Of a DNA stretch of 64,000 nt, positions 38,920 to 51,403 are shown one piece after another (the stretch's first letter is position 1; every line of letters starts with the position of its first letter). Both the position numbers and the translations under genes were made by a program. The notes under the pieces are model-generated. The model was not told the origin of the DNA and did not search any database. It saw only the letters and a program-made list of their open reading frames with translations. The stretch is from Paulownia fortunei (lineage: Eukaryota; Streptophyta; Magnoliopsida; Lamiales; Paulowniaceae), in NCBI GenBank assembly GCA_019321725.1, contig CM033107.1, forward strand, positions 1,691,001-1,755,000, in the 5' to 3' direction.

Positions 38920-39989
38920 CAAAAAACTTTTAAGGTTGAGTATAGTACTATCAAGTAGAGCTGAAAGCAGAGATTAGGATAAGTACGGCAAAGTAAACTA
39001 ACAAAGAGAAAAAAAAAATAATTAATATATACCAATGAGGTCAAGCCTTGTGAAATTTAAACTAACCAACCTCATAAGAATATATATAATTAACATACAA
39101 AAAAAAAATTAATACAATTTTGTTCTTATATTCCCCGTGTTACAAATTTATGACTCCTGTTTTTTTTTTTAGAAGTTCCAAAATAAGAATTCATTTGATT
39201 ATGTAAATCTTTTTCCAAAAATATCTTTTCATTTAAATTAATAATATGGTATCACTAACTCTCAACTACTACGACGCGCTACACAGCCTACACTCGATAT
39301 TGTATATCGATCGTACATCACACACAAACACACCAACCACTACTCTAAAAAACAATAAATATTCAAAAAATATATTTTTTTTTAATTCTCAATTCTGTGT
39401 TAGGTCAAATTAGATGATATTGGCAGGAAGGGATTATTTTAAGTATTGCTGATTATGTTACCTAACACCACAATCGAAGTGCTTCTATTTTCTAATGTGA
39501 TTCAATTAAAAAGGGTTAATATTATCCCTATGTTTTTTTCTTTATTAGTCCAATATTGAAGGGCATTTGGGGCACACGAATTATGAAGGCCAGCCATAGT
39601 TTAATTTAGTAATTACAGGATTTATGCATGGCATACACGAGCCATGGTTTGGTCCATCACTAATTTCCTCGAGCATAATGTTTGCCATGCACGTGGAAGC
39701 ATACCCTGTTTGGGTTAGTGTTACAGTCATTAGTTTACTAATTAAAATGTTCTGAGTTTTTAAGTATAATGAAGAAGGGGTTGAAAAAGGAAAAAACTAA
39801 TTCAATTAAAAAAAATTGAGTTTTGGTTTAAAATACATCAAATTGCAAAAAACTACTCAATAATATCAAATTAACATTTCTTCTGAGGTTTGAGATTCTG
39901 TTCGTTAAAAAAATCAAAATAGCATAAATAATCTCCTAAATACCCATACTCGAGGGTTTTTGGTTAGTTTATTAAAAATGCTTTAACCC
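38917..39989. other. Intergenic DNA between the bHLH gene and the EMG1 upstream region
   Basis: AT-rich and non-coding. A CACGTG word lies near 39691 without an adjacent gene start. No gene is supported. Confidence 0.5.
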
Positions 39990-40300
39990 TCGTATAATTT
40001 TTTGGGGTTTAGGATTGATGTAGAGATGACCCAATTACTAAAAGTCCAAGAACGATTCAATAACTACAATTGTAATTTATGGGCTGAAAGGCCCATCATG
40101 AACCATGCACCAAACTCACCCAATAAAAGTTCTAGTCGGAAATTCTATAAATACCCCTATTATTTAGTCAAATTATTTTCTCTGAATTCTATCTTTGGGT
40201 TGATTTTGTCTTAACATCGGAGGGTTTTCGTCGAGACAATCCCGACTTCCCTAATAATTTACCGTGACACAAGTAGTGGCTTACATCCTAATAATTATCG
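39990..40300 (+). mobile_element. Possible Ty3/gypsy LTR remnant
   Basis: A TATA-like TCTATAAATACCCC (about 40143-40156) is followed ~60 bp on by AACATCGGAGGGTTTTCGTC and CCCGACTTCCC. This resembles the R-U5 region of many plant gypsy LTRs (a GTCGGAGGG...CCGAC arrangement). No second LTR or polyprotein lies nearby, so it would be a solo or truncated LTR. Ends are not defined. The 70-residue frame inside has no recognised product. Confidence 0.4.
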
Positions 40301-40984
40301 AGGAAGCGAGGAATTCAGTTTCTTACCACATCAAGGATGCTTCAAGGTAAAATGCACAACCCTTGTGTAGTGAATCAGATCACTACACCACTTACTACTA
40401 TTGTTACATTTGATGCCTCGAAATTTTAGCATGTTTGGATGCAAATATGCTAAGCTTAGTTTTGGGCTTGGATTGGGTGAGAATTTCATTTATATTCAAC
40501 GATAGTTTTATGTTTAATTTTTATAGTACATTAATACAAAGAAGATATATGGAGAAAGTAGGCTTTGTGCTGACTGGGCCAGATGCAAAAAGTGGCAATC
40601 AATAGGATTATTCTAATCCATATTGAAGTGCTTGACTATTTTTATTTTGTTACAAGTATATACTACTAGATATATTTACAGAGTCGTCTTCCTTATTTAT
40701 AATTTCCTTGCTTATCTAAAATATTTTATAATTTTCTTCCTTATTTATAATTTTCCCTACCTATTTTAAATCTTCCTATTACTATTATTTGTATACTTTT
40801 CTAGAACTTGCAATATTTTTATCGGCATAATACATATAAAAATAATATTATAATAAATTGTATTTTTGTTCGTAATATGTCATCTCTTTTCCTATTTTTG
40901 GATCAATTTTCTCACCTTATAACTTTTAACGAAAATATATAATAAATTTCATGTCCCATTAATACAAAATGATATATGGAAAAG

Positions 40985-41104
40985 TGGGCTTCGGCTAACT
41001 GGACCCAATTGATAAATCCATTACACGATTGGACCAAACAATATAATCATGCATCCGCTAAACCCTATTTCCCATTGCCACGGTTCAGTGAGCTTTTAGG
41101 GTTT
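40985..41104 (+). promoter_or_regulatory. EMG1 promoter: site II and telo-box motifs
   Basis: TGGGCT at 40985-40990 (site II type, TGGGCY) precedes AAACCCTA at 41060-41067 and its inverse TAGGGTTT at 41097-41104. Telo-boxes combined with site II elements are established marks of plant ribosomal-protein and ribosome-biogenesis promoters, matching the EMG1 assignment downstream. A further TGGGCC lies at 40575-40580. Confidence 0.75.
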
Positions 41105-41170
41105 AATTTTCCCCAAATTCTGCAGTCTAGAGGTTCTTGGTTTTAATTTTTCCCTAAATTCTGCAGTCTA
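41101..41170. repeat. Short direct duplication in the EMG1 leader
   Basis: Copies 41101-41129 and 41139-41170 both read GTTT(T)AATTTT..CC.AAATTCTGCAGTCTA. They lie at the probable transcription start or 5' leader. A leader intron at 41176-41342 is suggested by CTG|GTAAG and TTAGCAG. Confidence 0.75.
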
Positions 41171-41363
41171 ACCTGGTAAGCATCGGATATCCATAATTCC
41201 AGAACTACTCTACATGTGTACTATACATTCTTGAATATTTTTATTTTTTTTGTGTTTATGAGTTTCTGCTTCCCATTTTAGGTTGTCATCAGTAATCTTT
41301 CATCCATCTTTGTTTTGTTATTTTGTGGGCAATTGTTAGCAGTCTAGCCGAAGTGGAAGGAAA

Positions 41364-44287
41364 ATGGTGCGGGCGTACAAGGTGAAAGGGCAGAAAAGGA
41401 AGAAGAAAGGAGAGAAGTACGACAAAGGAGAAGAATTCGAGGAATCGGAAGAAAAGGTTGCTCCGCAGCCGCCAAAGAAAGTGAAAACAGAAGGCTCAGT
41501 GTCGGATAAGGAGGAGAAGTTGGAGCTAGTTATTGATGAAATGCCTGGAATTCCGATTGTTCCGGTGGATACGGGTAATAACAAACCGGGCATTATCTTT
41601 ATTCTTGAAAAGGCATCTCTGGAAATCGCAAAAGTTGGGAAGGTCTGTTTGAGAGGGGGAAATTAGAATTTTTTTATGCGTTTTGACGATGTATATCTTT
41701 TGATTTATATGGTTGAGTTTCTTTCTGCAGACCTATCAGCTTTTGAGTTCCGATGAGCATGCCAATTATTTGTTGAGGAATAAGCGGAACCCTGCAGATT
41801 ATCGACCTGACATTGCTTTTCAGGTTTGAGCTTTGGATCAGAACTTGATTAATTTATTTTATGTTTGTCGATGTCGATATTGTTTTTTTTTTTATAAATG
41901 TGATGTCTGAATGATTGGAATTTAGTTGCATATCCTTTAAAAGGGAAAGAGTTGACACTGCTATGATGCTAGCTTTTAGGGGATTTATCTGTTGTTAAGT
42001 GGCTTTTCTGTTGAAGAGTATAGAGTCCCACAGGGCCCAATAATATGTTTGTGCAAGCTTGACTCGATTGCTTTACAAGCTTTAATATTAAGGTTAACTT
42101 CGGTTGATTTCTTAATGAACATATTTCAATTCTAATCCGGCCAAGCCCGACTGAGCTCTTGTAGATCAGTTATTGTCTTTATGATTTTGTAAATATCTGC
42201 TTTTTGTGCCACTTACAGTTGAGACTATCGAGTGTCTTGACAGCACTTGTTCCCGATGGCCAATATGTAAAACCTTACATTCCCTGCCTTGTGAACCTTC
42301 ATTTCCATCTTTTGCCCAAGTTGTGATGTCTGTAGCATCCACCTATAATGTGTGGAGGAGATTGTGAGAGTGTTCTTTTTCTTAAATTCGTTCTAAAAGT
42401 ACTTCTCAGTATTTATATAGGAGACCAGAGTATTTGATAAGTTTTAATTCAATCTGGGAAGAATCATAACAAGCCCAAATTGGGACCTGAGTATCAATGA
42501 AACAAGGGACATATAGGCTGGCCTCCTTGTCAAGGCTCTATTTCAAGCAAAGTTGGACTTATGGAGTTCTTCCATTATGTAATATGGTTCAATTAATTTC
42601 CAAATATATTTAGTTTGGGAATTCCCATGGTTCCCTGTGTTAGTCTGTGAATCTATATTTCTCATTGTGAGAACTACTCACAAATTTCTGAAAATTTTGT
42701 TGTCAGTGACTTTGATGCTTGAGTGCCAACCCAGCGTGGACTCTAATACTTCATGCCCCTCTTCCCTTGCCTTCCTTGCACCAAAAATATTTACCTGCAT
42801 AACTATTGTCCACAAAATTGATATGTTTTCCTTCCCTATTTGATATGAGTGTCTTCAGGTTGAGGGGTATTATCCTGTTTCTAACAAATATGTGCTCGAC
42901 AAATTGACACTTTTAGGCGATTCAAACAATTTTAGACAGCCGTGTCAACAAAAGTGGGAGATTGAAAGCTTTATATGTGAGGACACAGCAAGGTCTTCTT
43001 TTGGAGATCAAATCTCACGCTCGTATGCCAAGGACATATAAGAGGTTCTCTGGTCTCATGGGTGAGTATGCCTGATTAAAATACTACATCTGTATATTGC
43101 AATCAGAAGACTTGTTATTCACAGATGATACATCTAATCATGATTAGCAATGCTTTGCAGTGCAATTGCTGCAAAAGCTGCACATTACTGCAGCTGGTAA
43201 GGGTGAAAAACTTTTGCGCGTCATCAAGAACCCTGTTACTCAGTATTTACCCATCAACTGTCGTAAAATAGGTAAATCATTTTTTCCAATTTTAATTAGT
43301 CTATTTAGTGTCTTTTTTTTATTGCCATATAATTTATCAAGTGGTTTTATTGGACAACAGGCTTCTCACACAGTTCAGAAAAATTGGTTGATATGTACGA
43401 CTATGTTAGTACTATTAACAATGAATTGGATCTCGTTTTTGTGGTATGTTTAAGTGTTGCTCACTACTTTTTTTTTCTTTTCTTTCTTCCTTTCCTTTTT
43501 TTTGAAAAAAAAAATATTGTTCATTTAGCTGAAATTTGCGTGTGTGTTTTGGTATGTGGTTTGACAGGTAGGGGCAATGGCCCATGGGAAAATTGATGAA
43601 GAGTATGTAGAAGATTATATATCAAGTAAGCAAATTTACAATTGTTCTTTATTTAGTATCTGTGAAAATTTGAATACAACTCTACTCACCATCTGTTTGT
43701 AGTTTGATTGCTTTTATTTTTTTGTATGCAAATATTTATTTAATTATTCACTGCTGCTTTTAGATCGTTGAACTACCCTTAGGATATGGTCAAGTTCAAA
43801 AATCTGGTTGTGTAGTGGAGATATTAGTTTGCCTTGGTCATCTGTGTAAAATTAAGTGGTAATGTTGCTTTCCACACAATTGTCCTCTCTCGTTCGGATT
43901 ACATCCTGGAGCCATAATTGTTGACACTGGGATTGGTATTTGGGGCAACGCTAATATAATGCATTATTTCAGAGATGAGTTGAACTCTTGGGATTCTTCA
44001 ACTCCTGCCATTGTTGGCACAGCAATGTCCTTGTGGTGCATGCTCTAGTGTAATACAATCTAATCTAGATCATAAATATTAAATTCTCCATTTCTAGGGC
44101 CTTGGTATTTTATATTACCTTGATACTGGTAGGATTTTCTTGGCAATTCGTTTTTCTCATACAGTCTTTCAATAAGTTTTTTCTGATAATGTAGTGTCCT
44201 CTTGCAGTTTCTGAATATCCAATGAGCGCTGCATACTGCATATCAATAATTACAACTGCAGTGGAGCGAAAGTGGAAGATATTGTAA
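41364..44287 (+). CDS. EMG1: Ribosomal RNA small subunit methyltransferase NEP1 (EMG1)
   Basis: A SPOUT-class methyltransferase of 18S rRNA and essential 40S biogenesis factor in the nucleolus; it N1-methylates a pseudouridine in the hypermodified m1acp3-psi position. Seven coding exons: 41364-41642, 41731-41823, 42917-43061, 43161-43271, 43361-43443, 43568-43625, 44208-44287, all with GT-AG junctions and continuous phase, giving 282 residues. Residues 1-60 form the lysine- and glutamate-rich N-terminus, likely a nuclear/nucleolar region. The Nep1 fold follows: ILDSRVNKSGRLKALYVRT, ARMPRTYKRFSGLMVQLLQ, LLRVIKNPVTQYLP, FVVGAMAHGK and SEYPMSAAYC near the C-terminus. Length fits plant homologues and no frame break is present. 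The start is the first ATG after the probable leader intron (acceptor ending at 41342). The promoter carries telo-boxes and site II motifs, consistent with coordinated ribosome-biogenesis expression. Confidence 0.95.
41824..42916 (+). other. Large EMG1 intron
   Basis: A 1.1-kb intron between exons 2 and 3. A TATTTATATAGGAG motif near 42411 and flanking sequence could come from a decayed insertion, but no ends, repeats or coding domain can be shown. Confidence 0.5.
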
Positions 44288-45276
44288 ATGCATCATCGTT
44301 TTCTCTGGCCTCTTCGAGCCCTTGGCTGCAATATGGTTGAATATGTTGAAATAGTGGCCCCTGGTAGATTTCCTTCAATTTCTTGGGCTGCATACAATCA
44401 TAGTTCTTTAGCAGGACGTTCAACCTATTGAATTATGGTTGCCTATAGTGATGTAGATTTTCTTTACTTCTGACATCAGAAGCATTTTAGATAGTTATAT
44501 TGTGCATGCACAATGTATTTCAAGTATTAACATACAATTCAATTTTGGATGGTTATGATAGTTGGAACGTAATTTATATAAATGGGGCGTCTGTGATGGT
44601 TCTTTAAATTACTTGTTCAGAATGGTTATTTAATGGTTTTCTTTTTACATGCTTTTAAGTCGGTCATTCTTTTCCATGTAAAAATCGTTGTCGCATCAGA
44701 TACACCTTCTTATGTTTCTTTAGGCCGTTAATCCCTTATTTTGTTCTTGATGTTTATATCTATAAATAACTTTAATCAGTAAATATTTTTATTTAATTTA
44801 AATTTATAATCCCTTAGCTTAAGCCAATTAAACTCAATAGTCATACGTTAATCGCCGGTCGCCACTTCCCATGCTCTACTCAAAGTCTCACACTTGAATA
44901 TTCTTCTACTTTGATACTTGTAAGCATGTTTTATCAATATTCTCAGACCAAGCTGGCTTCTGGTCTTTCCAATTGATCCATATATCATTATTTTGTATGC
45001 ACACAAAGTCACAAACACCACAAAATAGGGGAAAAAAGAATAGAATGTAAGAGAAGTATTCATCTATGGGATTTCAACCGCAAAAGGTTGTTTTAATATT
45101 GTTGCATCAAATTTTTTTAAAGGTTGTTCAATATTATTACATCAATGTTTTGCAAATACAGCCCTAGGAGAGTACCAAAGTGTTGAAAACTATTGATTAT
45201 CTTCTCTCTCTCTCAATTTCATGCACACGAGTAACAGGCCACAATTGCTGGTGTTACCAAAAGTCAGAGCAAAATC
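44288..45276. other. EMG1 3' region and spacer to the small-protein gene
   Basis: The first ~250 bp are probably EMG1 3' UTR. A 71-residue minus-strand frame at 44848-45063 has a hydrophobic N-terminus but no promoter or recognised domain, so it is not called. The remainder is plain AT-rich DNA. Confidence 0.5.
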
Positions 45277-45609
45277 TCACCTCTCCAGGGATGCCAAGGC
45301 ATAATCAATCCACCAGCTTTCGTTCGCCTGCCATCGGATTATCCCTCCTCTGTCTGTGTTGACTCCGCCACCCCTCCCACCAAAAGCTCCGCCATCTTGC
45401 CGACCGGTCCTCCGGCCAGGTATGCCTATCACCTCAAAGTCTTGAAACTCATTTCCCAGCACTAGGTCTTTATTCTTGAGTGATTGAGCATTGAAAACAT
45501 CAATACTATCATAAGTGAGTAATATGATGGCTACAAGAAAAATTGCCAATGCAATTGAAAGGAGCCTTATGCACATTGCTTTGGCTTGGAATACAAGTGG
45601 AATGGTCAT
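45277..45609 (-). CDS. Uncharacterised small secreted or membrane-anchored protein
   Basis: A single-exon 110-residue frame; I do not recognise the family. Residues ~12-33 (MCIRLLSIALAIFLVAIILL) form a strong hydrophobic segment after a short N-terminus with a lysine, fitting a signal peptide or type II anchor. The rest is hydrophilic: a Gly/Arg-rich stretch (FGGRGGG, residues ~76-82) and the C-terminus ANESWWIDYALASLER. A TATATATA box lies at 45685-45692, 76 bp upstream of the ATG, and no ATG intervenes in the predicted leader. GC content is clearly above the flanking DNA. It could be a precursor of a secreted signalling peptide, given the short basic/acidic tail ending, but no known peptide motif (CLE, RGF, PSY, CIF) is visible. 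It lies ~1 kb downstream of EMG1, convergent with it. Confidence 0.6.
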   Translation of the reverse strand: MTIPLVFQAKAMCIRLLSIALAIFLVAIILLTYDSIDVFNAQSLKNKDLVLGNEFQDFEVIGIPGRRTGRQDGGAFGGRGGGVNTDRGGIIRWQANESWWIDYALASLER

Positions 45610-45684
45610 GGTACAATATAGATAACTGAAAACCCCACAAAACTTGGAAAAAGGCAGTAGAGATATGTTCTTGCACTGTGTGTG

Positions 45685-45692
45685 TATATATA
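45685..45692 (-). promoter_or_regulatory. TATA box of the small-protein gene
   Basis: TATATATA (palindromic, used here on the minus strand) lies 76 bp upstream of the start codon at 45609, the usual plant spacing. Confidence 0.6.
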
Positions 45693-48600
45693 TGGATTTA
45701 TATCCATATAAGTTGGCAAGGCTAATACTATATTGCTTTTGGGGCTCTCAAGGTGGTTCTTTTATGTGGCTTGCCTAATATCATTAAATGTGTGACAGTG
45801 ACAGATGCAATAAAATTAGTTGTGAATGGAATGTAATCTCAAGTTAAAGTTGCATGCCCTATATCAAGGTTAGGGCATACATCATATTAATAACTTGGTC
45901 ATGCGCCGCTTATCTTTCTGTTCTGAACTTGTTTCTTGGCTCGACATTTTTAGAACAGGTCCGAGTCAAATAATAAATAATATCTTTTGTTTATTTTTAG
46001 TTAGGTTCAAAAGGTTGGTTGTTTTTTATTTTTTATTTTTTTAAAGGTATGACAAACAACAATTCGATCAAAAAAGTTAATAGTGTCGCATGTTACATCT
46101 TCAAGTGGAATTTTTCACTTAAGAATTTGGTGATTGCCCTCGACCATGCTGGTGTAAGGGCCTTCTAAATGTGCAGTACTCGTTATGATTTATATCACTA
46201 ATTTATGGATTATATTTTTTTTTAGATGTTCCAAAATAAAATTTTATTTTTAAATAAAAATTATTTATTAAATATCTACCCACAGTCCCACTTAAAGTCA
46301 TAATGTGGAATCATTAAATATTAGCCACTATTTCCAAAGACAATATCATAAAAATTCTCAAAACCCTAAAGTCCCATCTAAAGTAATAACGCAAAATCAT
46401 TGAATTTTAGCCACTATTTTTTGAAGTCAATATTATAAAAATACTTGCTTAAAGTTTTGTGCTTGCTCAAAATGTACTCATAATATTGGAATAGATTGAA
46501 CACTATTTGAAATTAAATAACAAATTTAATAACTTAATAATTTAATAATGTAACAATGTATTGTTTTTTAACATTCAATAATATGATGGTTCTTGTGTTC
46601 TACACATCCTAAACATTACTTATGAAACACCTTAAATTTATTTTTATTGGAGGATGGCCCATGTATGAGTGGATCTGGGCTGCTACATGAAATTCCATTT
46701 TTTACCCCATTTAGATAACCAGACTAAGCCCAAATAATCCGTCTAGGTATGGTTTGGGCTTGGACGGACAGGGATGGGTTCAGTTCAGTGAGTGCAAAGG
46801 AAACAATTTTAAATATTAATATTTATAAATTTTGGATTTAGCAATTCAAGCCTTTGTTAAATTTCGAGGTCTTAATTATTTTTTAAAATAAATTTTATAA
46901 TCATAAATAGGTAGTTTAGATATGTCCATTTTGCATAAAAAATATTGTAAAAGCCAAAATTCCCAACCATGGCGGTTATTTTATAAAGAGAAATTTCAAT
47001 AAATGAAAAAAAAAAGCCACGTAATTCTAAGAGGCCATCAAATCATTTTTTTTTCTTCTTTATTTTTTATTTTTTATTTTTTTTTCATGCGCACTTCCTA
47101 TACAATAGTATAGTAGAATTTCACGTATAAATAATGATAATACTTAATTCAAAGTACTTAAAGATTTACAAACTTTCTATATTTTAAAACAACTGTCTTG
47201 AATTTTTCCATAGACATTAACTTTGGCTCATAACCATTATTTAAAGGTCAAAGTTTTAATTATTTTAATAAATAATCCATACATGTGAATGTAAAGCAAA
47301 AGATATGGGATTTGGTGGAGCATATAAAAGTGCCCCTAATGGGGCTTGTTAGGGACAACCATTTGCCCCAACATCTCTTCTAAAGGGCACCCCATATATA
47401 ATTATAAGGGTATACCCAACACTAAAAGTACCACTAATTTATTTTCTTGTTATAATAGAAACAAATATTTATTATGATATCTTTAACAAAAAAATAAATA
47501 AATAAACGAAAAACTCAATATTTTCCTTTGCACGTCAATTGAGGTTTCTATAACTTTCAAGATCGGCCTAGGTTGGTTTAAGAATTGTTATATCTAGTGT
47601 TGTATATTATGTGTATTTTTTCACACATTTAATATGCATCCACATATATGTATGTATATGAATGTATAATGAAATGTATATCAATATTTACATGAAAACG
47701 ATATAAGTTTAGGTGTCCCCTTTAATTTATACAATTAGAAACAAACAAAGACAAGAACAAGAAAACATTTGGGGTACAAACAAGCTGGCAAGAAGATTTT
47801 GTGGGTGGCCCTAAGATTGGCAGTTCTGTGTATGTTTTTTGCAAAGAGTTATTCATGAGGCCCTAAGATCAGAATTTCTGGTTCCCCACTCCACTTATTT
47901 AATCAATCATCCTATTCAAATTGGCTTAGAATCAAGTGTCAGAAAACGGCATTTTGATTCCGACTATCATTTGAAGTGAAAAAATTAAAAATAAATATTT
48001 TTTTGATAATTAAATATATTTTTTAACTAATTGAGCAATATGAGATTTTGGAGAATTATATCGGCCTAGTGTACAAACCTTAAACCTATGTAGTGGTATT
48101 TGTTTTGAATTTAGAAGGAATAAATTTGATTAAAATTACCTAATCCCAAGTTTGGTAACTATAAATTTGAAAGCAAATTAACAATTTTTTACAGTTAATG
48201 TATAATCTTGAATCCTTAATTAAAGCCCATCTCAAGTAGAAAATATATCTAATTTTATGAAATTTTAAAAAGAAATGTATGAGTTTTGAGTTACTGAACT
48301 GAACAATAAATCGTTTAAAAAATTGTCCTCGCAATTTTCATCATTTACTCTTTATTCAAGCCTAAATAGAACCCTTAATTTAAAAGTTAATAATATATAT
48401 TATTTTATTTAATTTTTTTTTTTTTGGGGGGGGGGGTGTTGTTTTGAAGGAATAGACACGTCAGGCCTTACCCATGTTCTTTATGTAAAGCCGACCTGAC
48501 CCACAATACCCGGCAAGAATCATGACTTGAAAACTCCAAACCAAACAAAGAATCCTTCGTTTTTAAGACCAAATCCTTCTTTGGAATGAGAGTTTTTGAG

Positions 48601-48984
48601 CCCTTTGGGACCATCCCCATTTAAATCCTCCTCATTTAACAATATTCATCATATATTGGCAAATAAATAGTTATTTCTATGTACCATTTGCTCTTATTTA
48701 TGGCAAAAAAAAAAATCATTATATATTAGTTCTAAGATTTTTATTTTTTTATTTACAAAAGGAGCATATTTTACTTGTAGTTGTAGATTTGAATAATTTT
48801 TTTTTTTGTTTATATGGTGGAAAGAAAATGTGTAAAAAATGTTATACCTGGTAATGAGTATCGAATGTGCATTTTACCTCATATATATATATGAATGTGT
48901 GTAAATGTAAGGTGAACAGACATTCAATACATATTATCGAGTGTAACATCTACAAAATTCTAAAAAAAAAAAGAACGAAATTTG

Positions 48985-49150
48985 CATCATTTAAATGATT
49001 ATTATTGTAAAAGCTCTTCATCAAATCAACTAAATTTGTCTTAAGATTCCTCATAAAAGTTGGGTTTCATCATTTAAATGGTTATTAATTGTAAAAGCTC
49101 TTCATCAAATCAACTAAAATGTCTTAAGATTCCTCATAAAAGTTGGGTTT
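48985..49150. repeat. Two-copy ~83-bp tandem duplication
   Basis: Copies 48985-49067 and 49068-49150 start CATCATTTAAATG and share AAAGCTCTTCATCAAATCAA and TTAAGATTCCTCATAAAAG. Only a few differences separate them. Confidence 0.92.
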
Positions 49151-51323
49151 TCAACTAGTGAATTGGTTTACTTTATGTGAAAAGAAGGAAAGCAACTTTA
49201 CAATGGAGCTGTTCTCTTTTATTTTTTCCCTTATTTTTTTTCCCTTTTTGGTATTTATCATTGATGTTTTGTTGGGTTGGAGTTTACAAAAAAAGAAAGT
49301 AATATTTTGTCACTTTATTAATTCTTTCAACAATATTTCAAACTAATTGAATTGACCAAGAACTAATGAGTGCATGGTGCGCATGATTCATATTAATATA
49401 ATAAAAAAAAACTAATTAATGCATTAATCTATTTTTTTTTAAAATACGGTTTAGACTCTCACAAAGATTTTCTTCAAGAAAGTGGTGATGCTTTGGGGGT
49501 TTTCTTAATGGCATTACGAAAACAAACTTGAATTTAAACCGCGTCAAAATTAAATAACCATGTAAAAAATGTTTAAAAGAACTAATGATAATTACATCTA
49601 TTAGTTAAAATTCGTATAATGTTCATATTATAAAATATTCTTATTTTCTGAATATATTTTGAATTTAATAAATGATACTTGTAAGGTGAAATATTTAATA
49701 AATATATTATACTTGACAAATATTTAACAATTATATAAAAAAAACTATAAAGTATTAATTGAATATCGTACAATTAAAAATAAAAATTATAATTGTTGTT
49801 ATATACTTATCTCTAGATTGCATCGTATTTATAAATTTAATACATTTATAAAATCAAATTTGCATAATTGAAAATATATGTAAACACAATATATTTAATA
49901 AATAATATCAAAATAACTCGTATTTTTACTACTGAACTGTTTTTTTACATTCGTATTTTATCCATTCATTTAGAAATTCATATATTATTCATTTTATATA
50001 TTTTGTTGTTGATTACACCATCGTAATTTTTAATAAAAAAATAATAATAATACACTCGTACATATTGAATAACATATTTAAAATCACTTTGTCAAGCTTG
50101 CATCTATAACCTGATAATTGGATTTCAAAATTTGCTTGAAATTTGCTAATGTATTTTCACTAGATAAAGCCTTTTACAATTGTTACTAAAATCAAGAGGA
50201 TCACTTTAAGCAAAAAGCCTAGCATTTCTCATAACTAATTGAGCCTCGTGCAATGTGTCCGTTTTAGAGGGTTGTACGTTCTAAGTTGTCACTAATCTAG
50301 GTGTACCACACAAATTAAGGCACATATTTATCTAATATCGAGTAGATAGAATTTAACAACATAAGTATTAGTTTTTTTTGTTTTTTTTTATCATGAAAGA
50401 TTTTAGTCCAAATTCAATTTATCTGAATGCAAATTAATTATTGATTTGTAGATTTATATGTATTATATGATTGGTTCACACATGGGATACTTTGTTGTAA
50501 ATTACATAATATATGGTTTGGCCAAATCGAATCTTACGATCTGCAGTAGAATTTTTATAGAAATTACCCAAATATCAAGTAAAAATGTGCTTAATATGGA
50601 ACTTTGAGGAAATAAATATTATCATAAAACATTCTAACGTGGAGAAAATAGGATTGGGAAATACTTACGTTTTTTTATATATTTTGAACCGAATAATACT
50701 CTGTATTATTAAGGTGAAGTATTGAGTACATGTACTATGTTTATTAGTATAATATTTAATGAATAATACTCTATTTTAATTAATAATAAAAATTTAATAA
50801 TTTATGAATATACTAATTAAAATTAATTAGTTACCTTTAAGTTATGTCATGATTATAACTAAATATTATGAAAATACTTATAAAATAAATTTTGTATAAT
50901 TGAAAAATAAATTCAAACACAATTCATATAAAAGTAATATCAAAATAATTCGTATTTTCATTCTGTATATTTTTTTTTATATTTGTATTTTTCATGTATA
51001 CAAAATAAGTCGTATTTTCAAAATAAGTCGTATTTTTATAATTTTTTTAACACACATGTATACAAATCCATATATTAATCATTTTTGTATTTTTTTTGTC
51101 CATTTTTTGCCATATTTTTTTTAAAAAAAATTATAATATACTGATACATATTAAATATTATTTTTTTTGTCCTGTATGCAACTAACTAGGATCATAAGAC
51201 CCATTATTTGGGTGATATGTACACATAGCAAGATTTTCATGACTATGTCAGTCAAAATTCAAAAAATAAGATCAGAAATGAGAAAAAAAAAATGAAATTG
51301 AAATTGAACTGGCAACTAACTAG

Positions 51324-51324
51324 G

Positions 51325-51400
<76 letters not shown>
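51324..51400. repeat. Compound (CT)n(AT)n microsatellite
   Basis: A CT tract (51324-51366, one interruption) is joined to an AT tract (51366-51400). The overlapping frames on both strands are artefacts of this repeat. Confidence 0.95.

Positions 51401-51403
<3 letters not shown>

Noticed and set aside
44848..45063. 71-residue minus-strand frame with a hydrophobic start
   Set aside because: No promoter, no recognised domain and AT-biased codons; it lies in the 3' region of the small-protein gene and is probably chance.
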